From: Pseudomonas sp. S31
GTDB lineage: Bacteria; Pseudomonadota; Gammaproteobacteria; Pseudomonadales; Pseudomonadaceae
Assembly: GCF_016648105.1 (NCBI RefSeq)
Contig: NZ_JACVVE010000015.1
Coordinates: 62,001 to 126,000 of the forward strand
Direction: 5' to 3'
DNA length: 64,000 nt
Below are positions 1 to 7,989 of the stretch, piece after piece. Numbering within the stretch: position 1 is the stretch's first letter; every line of letters begins with the position of its first letter. A program made the translations under genes and the position numbers. The notes under the pieces are model-generated. The model was not told where the DNA came from and did not search any database. It saw nothing but the letters and a program-made list of their open reading frames with translations.

Positions 1-3000
1 TGACGGCTGGCGTGGTCACCGGCGTCGGCCAGTCCATCACCACCGCCTTGGGCAACACCCTGACCATCACCGGCTACAACCCGGCAACCGGCGTAGTGAG
101 CTACAGCTACACCCTCAACGGCGCCGAGCAGCACGCCAGTGGTGGCGATACCAATAGCTTGGGCGAGCACTTCCCGGTGCTGGTCAGCGACAGCGACGGT
201 GACGTCGCGCAAGGGTCGCTGGATGTGACGATCCGTGACGACGTGCCCAAGGCCGTGAATGACACCAACGCCGTGACTGCCACCGAGCAGCACACCGAAC
301 TGACCGGCAACGTACTGACCAACGATGTGCAAGGCGCCGACCGCGTGGCGGGCGGGCCGGTGGTGGCCGGTACCTTCACCGGTACCTATGGCACCCTGGT
401 GCTGGCAGCCGACGGTTCCTACACCTATACCCTCAACACCAACGACCCGGACTTCAAGAATCTCGGCGGTGGCGGTAGCGGTACGGAGACCTTCACCTAC
501 ACGATCAAGGACGCCGATGGCGATACCAGCAAGGCGACGCTGACCCTGAACGTCAACAACCTCGACGACACGGTCACCCTCGACGGCCTCAATGTGCAGG
601 GCGGTGAATTGACCGTCTACGAGAAGAACCTCGCCGACGGCAGCGCGCCGAACGAGAGCGCCCTGACCCAGCAGGGCACCTTCAAGGTCACCGCCCCCGA
701 TGGCCTGCAGAGCTTGAGCGTGGGCGGTATCGCGGTGGTCAGCAATGGCGTGGCGGCCGGCTTCCCGCAGTCGATCACCACCGCTGCCGGCAATACCTTG
801 ACCGTGACCGGTTACAACCCGACCACTGGCGTGGTGAGCTACAGCTATACCCTGGTAGGCAACGATAACCACCCGACGGGTGGCGATGCCAACAGCATCA
901 GCGAACAGTTCAGCGTGATCGCCAAGGACGTGGATGGCGATACCCGCAGCGCTACCTTGGATGTGAACATCGTCGATGACGTGCCCAAGGCAGTGAATGA
1001 CAGCAACGCCGTGACTGCCACCGAGCAGCACACCGAACTGACCGGCAACGTACTGACCAACGATGTGCAAGGCGCCGACCGCGTGGCGGGCGGGCCGGTG
1101 GTGGCCGGCACCTTCACCGGTACCTATGGCACCCTGGTGCTGGCAGCCGACGGTTCCTACACCTATACCCTGAACAGCAACGACCCGGACTTCAAGAATC
1201 TCGGTGGTGGCGGTAGCGGTACGGAGACCTTCACCTACACGATCAAGGATGCCGACGGCGATACCAGCAAGGCGACGCTGACCCTGAACGTGAGCAATCT
1301 CGATGACCCGGTCACCCTCGAAGGCCTGGACGTGAAGGGCGGCGAACTGACCGTGTACGAGAAGAACCTCGCCGACGGCAGCGCGCCTAACGAGAGTGCC
1401 CTGACCCAGCAGGGCACCTTCAAGGTCACCGCCCCCGATGGCCTGCAAAGCCTGAGCGTCGGCGGCATCACGGTGGTCAGCAATGGCGCGGCGGTGGGCT
1501 TCCCGCAGTCGATCACCACCCCTGAAGGCAACACCCTGACCGTGACCGGCTACAACCCGAGCACCGGCGTGGTGAGCTACAGCTACACCCTGGTGGATAA
1601 CGAAAGTCATCCGACCGGCGACGGCATTAACAGCATCAGCGAACAGTTCAGCGTGATCGCCAAGGACGTGGACGGCGATACCCGCACCGGTACCCTGGAC
1701 GTCAACATCGTCGACGACGTGCCGCAGGCCAACCCGGACAGCGACAGCGTGGTCGAGGGCGGTACGGTATCGGGCAACGTCTTCCTCAACGACAAGATGG
1801 GCGCCGACCAGGTCGCCAGCAGCAACGTCGTGGTGGGTGCGCGTGCAGGTTCCGACACTTCGACCTCGGCCATCGGCAACCTCAATACCGACATCGTAGG
1901 CAAGTACGGCACCCTGACCATCGATGCGGCGGGTAACGCGGTCTATCACGCCAACCCGAACAGCGTGCTGCCCGCAGGTGCCACCGATGTGTTCGTCTAT
2001 ACCATCCGCGATAGCGATGGCGATGAAAGCACGACCACCATCACCATCAACGTCACGGATTGCTCGCTGTCGGTAGCAGGGCCCAGTGGCGTGACGGTCT
2101 ACGAGAACGCACTGGACACAGTCCAGGACGGCAATGACCTGGCTCCCGGCAAGGTGACCGGCAGCCAGCCGAGCTCCACGGGTGAAACCGCGTCCGGCAA
2201 CCTGGCAAGTGGCGTTAGCGGCGGATCCGGCGGCTTGACCTTCACCTTGGTGGGCAATCCGCAGGGTAGTTACGGCCAGATCCAGATCAATTCCGATGGC
2301 ACCTACACCTACACGCTGACGAAACCTGCCGATTCGCCTGTCCATCAGAACGACGGCGCGAACAGCGTGACCGAGACGTTCACCTACGAGGTCAAGGACA
2401 GCCTGGGCAACAGCACCACCAGTACCATCGTCATCACTATCGTCGACGACGTCCCCAAGGCCTATAGCGATTTCGCCAACGTGTACGAAGGTGGCACGGT
2501 CAGCGACAACGTGCTGGTCAACGACGTGGTGGGCGCCGACGTGCGCACCGATGGCGCCTACGTGGTAGGCGTGCGCGCCGGCTCCGATACCTCGACCTCC
2601 GCCAGCGGCCAGCTCGGTGTCAAGGTGCTGGGCCAGTATGGCTACCTGATCCTGCAGGCCGACGGCAGCGCGACGTATCATGCGAACGCGAACAGCGTGG
2701 CGCCAGCCGGGGCCACCGACACGTTCGTCTACACCATTCGCGATGCCGACGGCGACGAAAGCACCACCACCATCACCCTCCAGGTGCACGATATCTCCTT
2801 GTCGGTCTGTGGTGATGCTGGTGTGACAGTGTACGAGAAAGCCCTGGACCTGCAGCAGGACGGCAAGGACCTTGCCGCTGGCAAGGTCACCGGCAGCGAC
2901 CCCACTTCGACCGGGGAAACGGCCTCGGGCAGCCTCGCTGGCTCGGTCAACGGCGGCATAGGGGCGCTGACCTTCACCCTGGTGGGCAGCGCGCAAGGCA

Positions 3001-6000
3001 AGTATGGCCAGCTCCAGTTGGGCGACAATGGCACCTACACCTATACCTTGACGTCGCCTGCCGATCACCCGCAAGGCAGCGCGCACACCATCACGGAAAC
3101 CTTCACCTACCAGGTGAAAGACAGCCTGGGCAACAGCACCACCAGCACCATCGTCATCACCATCGTCGACGACGTGCCCAAGGCCTACAGCGACTTCGCC
3201 AACGTGTACGAAGGCGGCACGGTCAGCGACAACGTCTTGGTCAACGACGTGGTGGGCGCCGATGTCCGCGCCGACGGCGCCTATGTCGTGGGTGTCCGCG
3301 CAGGTTCCAATACGTCGACTGCCGCCATCGGCAATCTCGGCACCCACGTCCAGGGCCAGTACGGCTACCTGACTCTCGATGCCGAGGGCAACGCGGTGTA
3401 TCACGCCAATCCGAACAGCGTGGCGCCAGCCGGTGCCACGGACGTGTTCGTCTATACCATCCGTGACGCCGATGGCGACCAGAGCACGACGACGATCACC
3501 ATCAAGGTGCACGACGTCTCGATGACGGTCTGCGGCGATGCTGGCGTGACGGTGTACGAAAAAGCCCTGGACCTGCAGCAGGACGGCAAGGACCTTGCCG
3601 CGGGCAAAGTCACCGGCAGCGACCCAACCTCGACCGGGGAGACGGCCACGGGCAGCCTCGCCGGCTCGGTCAATGGCGGCAAGGGGGCCCTGACGTTCAC
3701 CTTGACGGACGATCCGCAAGGGCACTTTGGCCAGATTCAGCTCAAGTCCGACGGTACCTACACCTACACCCTGACCAACCCTGCGGAACACTCCCAAAGC
3801 GGCGCGGACAAGGTCAGCGAAAGCTTCCACTACGAAGTGAAAGACAGCCTGGGCAACAGCACCACCGGCACCATCGTCATCACCATCGTCGACGATGTGC
3901 CCAAGGCCGACAGCGACTTCGTCAACGTGTACGAAGGCGGCACCATCGGTGGCAACGTGCTGGACAACGACACCATCGGCGCCGACGTGCGCAGCGATGG
4001 CGCCTATGTCGTGGGTGTGCGCGCAGGCTCCAATACCTCGACTGCCGCAGTCGGCAATCTCGGCACCCACGTCCAGGGCCAATATGGCTACCTGACCCTG
4101 GATGCCGAGGGCAACGCGCTCTACCACGCCAACCCCAACAGCGTGGCGCCAGCCGGTGCCACGGACGTGTTCGTCTATACCATCCGCGACGCCGATGGCG
4201 ACCAGAGCACCACGACCATCACCATCAAGGTGCACGACATCTCGATGACGACCTGTGGCGACGCCAGCGTGACCGTGTCCGAGCGGGCCCTGGACATGAT
4301 CCAGGACGGCAAGGACCTGGCCGCCGGTACAGCCACGGGCAGCGATCCTGCCTCGACCGCGGAAACAGCCACGGGAAGCCTGGCTGGTTCGGTTAACGGC
4401 GGCATAGGCGCGATCACCTACAGCCTTGTCGGTGAGCCAAAGGGGCTGTACGGCCAGATACAGATCAACGCGAACGGTTCCTACACCTACACACTGACCT
4501 CCCCGGCGAACACCCCGGGTGCGGATTCGGCTTCGGAAAAATTCACCTACCAGGCAACCGACTCACTGGGCAACACGGTCACCGGCACCATCCATGTCAA
4601 CATCGTGGACGATGCACCTAGCACCGTATGCTCCGAGCGCTCCATCACACCGGGCCAGGTGGACTCCAATATCCTGCTGGTGATCGACGTATCCAGCAGC
4701 ATGACCCAGAGTTCCGGCGTGTCTGGGCTGAACCGCCTGGAGCTGACCAAGCAGGCGATCAGTGCGTTGCTCGACAAGTACGACGACATGGGCGATATCA
4801 AGGTGCAGATCGTCACCTTCGGCACGGGTGCCAAGATACTGTCCGATCAGTGGGTATCCATCGACCAGGCCAAGGCCCTGGTGGCCAATCTGAAAGCAGG
4901 CGGCTCGACCTACTACGATGACGCTGTCGATTTTGCACAGACCGCTTTCGACAAGACCGGCAAGCTGAGCGGAGCACAGAACGTCAGCTACTTCTTCTCC
5001 GATGGTGCGCCCACTACCGGTCATGCCATCGACGCCACCCGCGAGGGCAAGTGGGAGTCGTTCCTCGACAGCAACGACGTCAAGTCCTACGCCATCGGTA
5101 TGGGTAACGGTGCCAACGCGGGCAAGCTCGATCCATTGGCCTACGACGGCAGCAGCCATATCGACACCAACTCGGTGGTGGTCACCGATCTCAACCAGCT
5201 GGGCTCGGTACTGTCGGGTACCGTGCAAGGCGCGCCAATCACCGGCAGCCTGATGACTGGCGGCGGGTTCGGCGCCGATGGTGGTTTCATCAAGGCCTTG
5301 CTGGTGGATGGCGTCACCTACACCTTCGACCCCAAAGCCGATGCCGGTAAGGGCGGCTACACGGTAGCAGGCGGCGCCGACAAGGCCAGCTTCGACACGG
5401 TGACCAACTCCCTCAGCATCAAGACGGCGCTGGGCGGAACCCTGCTGGTGGACATGGACACCGGTGAATACACCTACACGTCGGCCAAGGGCAGCAGCGG
5501 CAGCGCCGTGGAACGCTTCGGTTTCACCGCCAGCGACAACGACGGAGACACCAGCAGCGCCACCCTGACCGTGCGGGTCAATGGCAATACCGCCCCTGTG
5601 GCTGGCGCCGATCACATCATCACCAACATCACTGGGGCCACACTGACCGTGCCGGCCGAGGCGTTGTTGTACAACGACAGCGACGCCGATAACGACCGCC
5701 TGACCGCTTCGCCGATCACGTTCAATACCAACTTTGCTGACAAAGGTGTGGGTTTCAGTACCAGTGCCAACGCACAGATCAGGTTCGATGGCAGTGGCAA
5801 CAAGCCAGAGAACAAGCTCCTGGCGCTGGATCGCAGCGCCTTCACCCTCAATGCCAGCACGATGACTGCGGCAGTCGTGGTGCTGGGCTACCTGGGCTCG
5901 GTGAATGGCAGCAACAGCGAAGATGTCATTACCGTCGAGTTGCGCAAGGGCGAAACCCTGCAGCTCGGCCATGATCGCCCTGCGCAAAACCTGACGATGG

Positions 6001-7025
6001 AGTGGAAGGACGACACCGGCAGCTATCACACGATCGCCAGTGGCGAGAGCTTCACCGCCACTCATGATGGTATCTACAGCATCCATGTGATCAACGAGGT
6101 CAATGCCAGCGGCAGCAGCAAGTCCGGCCCCGAGGATTACACGCTGAACTTGAAGGTGAATTACGCCCAGGCCGAGAACGAAGTGCACCACGACACCTAC
6201 ACGGTCAGTGATGGCCATGGTGGCAGCGCCACCGGGGCGGTGGACATCGCCTACCAGGCGGGGACGACCCTCAACGGCACCGCGCACGACGATGTGCTGC
6301 TCGCAGGCAGCGGCGACGACACGCTCTATGGTGGCGATGGGCATGACGTGCTGATCGGTGGCGCGGGGAACGACAAGCTCTACGGCGGTGCAGGCGATGA
6401 CTTGCTGATCGGCGGCCCAGGCAACGACCTGCTCGACGGTGGCGCCGGCAATGACACCGCCAGCTACGCCTCGGCGACGTCGGGTGTCACCGTCAACCTG
6501 GGTCTGACCGCGCAGCAGAACACGGGTGGTGCCGGGCTCGATACGCTGCTCAACATCGACAACCTGATCGGCTCGGACCACAACGACATCCTGGTGGGCA
6601 ACAGCGGCGACAATCGGCTCACCGGTGGGCTGGGGGACGATACGCTCACCGGTGGCGGTGGCAGCGACACGTTCATCTGGCAGAAGGGCGACACCGGCCA
6701 CGACACCATCACCGACTTCAGCCTGGGCAGTGACCATCTGGATCTGTCGCAGTTGTTGCAGGGCGAGAATGGCAGTGCTGCGTCACTCGATGATTACCTG
6801 CACTTCAAGGTCAGCGGTACCGGTACCCAGGCCGTCTCGACCATCGAGGTCAGCAGTATCGCAGGCGCTGCCTCGACCCAGACCATCGACCTGGCCGGCG
6901 TCGACCTGGCCCAGCACTACGGGGTGACAGCGGGGTCGGGGGGAGTGATCTCAGCGGGGCAGGACACGGCGACGATCATTACCGGGATGCTCAATGATCA
7001 TTCGTTGAAGGTGGATACGGTGTAA
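1..7025 (+). CDS. Giant type-I-secreted repetitive adhesin (LapA/BapA-like), 5' end outside window
   Basis: Surface adhesin that would leave the cell through a type I secretion system and act in attachment or biofilm formation. The frame is open at base 1 (first full codon at 3), so the N-terminus is missing; 2340 codons are visible. In order it has: repeated Ig/cadherin-like (VCBS, T1SS-143-like) modules up to about 4622; a von Willebrand A domain from about 4660 with MIDAS residues DVSSS; further Ig-like modules; a run of RTX calcium-binding nonapeptides of the type GGAGNDKLY at about 6280-6650; and a C-terminal secretion-signal region ending at the stop. LapA of P. putida has the same C-terminal layout. 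No lapB/C/D/G-type genes lie in this window, so it may be a second adhesin or a relocated one. Family assignment is firm; the exact orthologue is not. Confidence 0.9.
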   Translation, partial: TAGVVTGVGQSITTALGNTLTITGYNPATGVVSYSYTLNGAEQHASGGDTNSLGEHFPVLVSDSDGDVAQGSLDVTIRDDVPKAVNDTNAVTATEQHTELTGNVLTNDVQGADRVAGGPVVAGTFTGTYGTLVLAADGSYTYTLNTNDPDFKNLGGGGSGTETFTYTIKDADGDTSKATLTLNVNNLDDTVTLDGLNVQGGELTVYEKNLADGSAPNESALTQQGTFKVTAPDGLQSLSVGGIAVVSNGVAAGFPQSITTAAGNTLTVTGYNPTTGVVSYSYTLVGNDNHPTGGDANSISEQFSVIAKDVDGDTRSATLDVNIVDDVPKAVNDSNAVTATEQHTELTGNVLTNDVQGADRVAGGPVVAGTFTGTYGTLVLAADGSYTYTLNSNDPDFKNLGGGGSGTETFTYTIKDADGDTSKATLTLNVSNLDDPVTLEGLDVKGGELTVYEKNLADGSAPNESALTQQGTFKVTAPDGLQSLSVGGITVVSNGAAVGFPQSITTPEGNTLTVTGYNPSTGVVSYSYTLVDNESHPTGDGINSISEQFSVIAKDVDGDTRTGTLDVNIVDDVPQANPDSDSVVEGGTVSGNVFLNDKMGADQVASSNVVVGARAGSDTSTSAIGNLNTDIVGKYGTLTIDAAGNAVYHANPNSVLPAGATDVFVYTIRDSDGDESTTTITINVTDCSLSVAGPSGVTVYENALDTVQDGNDLAPGKVTGSQPSSTGETASGNLASGVSGGSGGLTFTLVGNPQGSYGQIQINSDGTYTYTLTKPADSPVHQNDGANSVTETFTYEVKDSLGNSTTSTIVITIVDDVPKAYSDFANVYEGGTVSDNVLVNDVVGADVRTDGAYVVGVRAGSDTSTSASGQLGVKVLGQYGYLILQADGSATYHANANSVAPAGATDTFVYTIRDADGDESTTTITLQVHDISLSVCGDAGVTVYEKALDLQQDGKDLAAGKVTGSDPTSTGETASGSLAGSVNGGIGALTFTLVGSAQGKYGQLQLGDNGTYTYTLTSPADHPQGSAHTITETFTYQVKDSLGNSTTSTIVITIVDDVPKAYSDFANVYEGGTVSDNVLVNDVVGADVRADGAYVVGVRAGSNTSTAAIGNLGTHVQGQYGYLTLDAEGNAVYHANPNSVAPAGATDVFVYTIRDADGDQSTTTITIKVHDVSMTVCGDAGVTVYEKALDLQQDGKDLAAGKVTGSDPTSTGETATGSLAGSVNGGKGALTFTLTDDPQGHFGQIQLKSDGTYTYTLTNPAEHSQSGADKVSESFHYEVKDSLGNSTTGTIVITIVDDVPKADSDFVNVYEGGTIGGNVLDNDTIGADVRSDGAYVVGVRAGSNTSTAAVGNLGTHVQGQYGYLTLDAEGNALYHANPNSVAPAGATDVFVYTIRDADGDQSTTTITIKVHDISMTTCGDASVTVSERALDMIQDGKDLAAGTATGSDPASTAETATGSLAGSVNGGIGAITYSLVGEPKGLYGQIQINANGSYTYTLTSPANTPGADSASEKFTYQATDSLGNTVTGTIHVNIVDDAPSTVCSERSITPGQVDSNILLVIDVSSSMTQSSGVSGLNRLELTKQAISALLDKYDDMGDIKVQIVTFGTGAKILSDQWVSIDQAKALVANLKAGGSTYYDDAVDFAQTAFDKTGKLSGAQNVSYFFSDGAPTTGHAIDATREGKWESFLDSNDVKSYAIGMGNGANAGKLDPLAYDGSSHIDTNSVVVTDLNQLGSVLSGTVQGAPITGSLMTGGGFGADGGFIKALLVDGVTYTFDPKADAGKGGYTVAGGADKASFDTVTNSLSIKTALGGTLLVDMDTGEYTYTSAKGSSGSAVERFGFTASDNDGDTSSATLTVRVNGNTAPVAGADHIITNITGATLTVPAEALLYNDSDADNDRLTASPITFNTNFADKGVGFSTSANAQIRFDGSGNKPENKLLALDRSAFTLNASTMTAAVVVLGYLGSVNGSNSEDVITVELRKGETLQLGHDRPAQNLTMEWKDDTGSYHTIASGESFTATHDGIYSIHVINEVNASGSSKSGPEDYTLNLKVNYAQAENEVHHDTYTVSDGHGGSATGAVDIAYQAGTTLNGTAHDDVLLAGSGDDTLYGGDGHDVLIGGAGNDKLYGGAGDDLLIGGPGNDLLDGGAGNDTASYASATSGVTVNLGLTAQQNTGGAGLDTLLNIDNLIGSDHNDILVGNSGDNRLTGGLGDDTLTGGGGSDTFIWQKGDTGHDTITDFSLGSDHLDLSQLLQGENGSAASLDDYLHFKVSGTGTQAVSTIEVSSIAGAASTQTIDLAGVDLAQHYGVTAGSGGVISAGQDTATIITGMLNDHSLKVDTV
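252..1727 (+). repeat. Two tandem 738-nt repeats inside the adhesin gene (type A)
   Basis: Unit boundaries set at the codon after VPK/VPQ give 252-989 and 990-1727, each 738 nt (246 residues). The first ~230 nt of the two units differ at only a handful of positions at DNA level, indicating recent duplication or gene conversion. Bases 1-251 look like the tail of a preceding related unit. Confidence 0.85.
1728..4622 (+). repeat. Four tandem ~720-nt repeats inside the adhesin gene (type B)
   Basis: Units at 1728-2459 (732 nt), 2460-3182 (723), 3183-3905 (723) and 3906-4622 (717). Each begins after a VDDVPxA linker and contains NVYEGGT, VGVRAGS and YTIRDxDGD elements. Units 2 and 3 are the most alike; unit 4 has diverged (its key tyrosine motif reads VSERALD instead of VYEKALD). 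Confidence 0.85.
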
Positions 7026-7047
7026 GGCTCTACCAGAGAACGTTACG

Positions 7048-7078
7048 CAGGCCGCTTCTGCTATGGGAGCGGCCTTGA
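7048..7078. terminator. Hairpin between convergent genes
   Basis: Perfect 7-bp stem GGCCGCT (7050-7056) with AGCGGCC (7068-7074) between the adhesin stop and the convergent gene ending at 7124. There is no strong T-run on either side, so termination is likely but not proven. Confidence 0.45.
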
Positions 7079-7123
7079 GGCGTGACTGGCTGCACGGTTG
7101 TTCTAGGCTTGCGCCCTGAACGC

Positions 7124-7987
7124 TCATTTCGATGCAAACGCTTCAGGGGGGACAGGCGCAGCTTTGACATTGAATACTTTACAGATGATGTACCAGCAGA
7201 CGGCTACGGGGAAAGTTAGAGGAAACACGATAGCCCAGAACGGGAGCTGCCAGTTTTTTTTGCCTTGCATCTCACCCGGCTCGCCGGTGCGCCAGGGTAC
7301 GTAGTGACGCCAAGCCTCTGCTGGGGTCAGACTGATGGCATGCATTGGGCGGTGCCACCAGTTGGGCGGACCGGGAGGAGGGAGTTTATCTGGACCATGC
7401 TCCATGTAATGCCGAAGATATTCCCAAAGTTCTTCCACATGTCGTATATCTGGATCATGCGGCCGGTTGCTATCTATCCAGATGCAATCTTTCTGATGAA
7501 GACTACCATCATGCCGCGGTGAGGCTAACGCTAGAGCATAAGTAATACATAATGAATTTCCATAAGATACACGCATTGTGAGCATCCCACCATGAATGGT
7601 CTTCCAGTCGAGTGTAAATAGTTTATTTCCTCTTCGGCAATATATTGATTGTGTTTTTCTGTTGAAGTATATTTTTGAAAGTTTTTTGATTAAATAAATT
7701 CTGTAGGCTAGGAATGGCGCAAAAGTGAAAGGTATTAGTATGTCGAGCGCAAGCGACATAGCATCCCATGTATGGGGTTGGTCTATAAGGTCGGAGAGGA
7801 TGATTGGGTATACAGTGAGCATGATTCCTAGAATCATTACTGTATAGATTTTACTCATAATTACTGAGTCGGTTACCCAGGGGTTGTCTAATGCGATAAA
7901 AGTTGGGTTTACGGTAACTTCCTTCCCATAGATTTTTGGTGCTGTTTTCGTCTTGGTGGACTTTTGGTATATCCATGTGATGGGCAT
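7124..7987 (-). CDS. DUF6708-like membrane protein, probable immunity partner of the upstream effector
   Basis: A 287-residue protein with three hydrophobic stretches, about residues 43-68, 77-100 and 245-270, and a soluble middle part. The C-terminal part (NWWHRPMHAISLTPAEAW, then a GEPGEMQG segment before the last helix) matches my recollection of the DUF6708 family found next to type VI effectors. The start codon lies 2 nt after the stop of the effector gene, with AAGGA 6 nt before it, so the two are translationally linked. An inner-membrane immunity protein against a pore-forming effector is the best reading by position and topology. The gene is clearly more AT-rich than most of the window, suggesting acquisition. 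Immunity function is inference. Confidence 0.65.
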   Translation of the reverse strand: MPITWIYQKSTKTKTAPKIYGKEVTVNPTFIALDNPWVTDSVIMSKIYTVMILGIMLTVYPIILSDLIDQPHTWDAMSLALDILIPFTFAPFLAYRIYLIKKLSKIYFNRKTQSIYCRRGNKLFTLDWKTIHGGMLTMRVSYGNSLCITYALALASPRHDGSLHQKDCIWIDSNRPHDPDIRHVEELWEYLRHYMEHGPDKLPPPGPPNWWHRPMHAISLTPAEAWRHYVPWRTGEPGEMQGKKNWQLPFWAIVFPLTFPVAVCWYIICKVFNVKAAPVPPEAFASK

Positions 7988-7989
7988 GA

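Noticed and set aside
4563..6737. 724-codon open frame antisense to the adhesin 3' part
   Set aside because: No ribosome site, composition follows codon-position GC bias of the repeats, and no family resemblance; a shadow of the adhesin frame.
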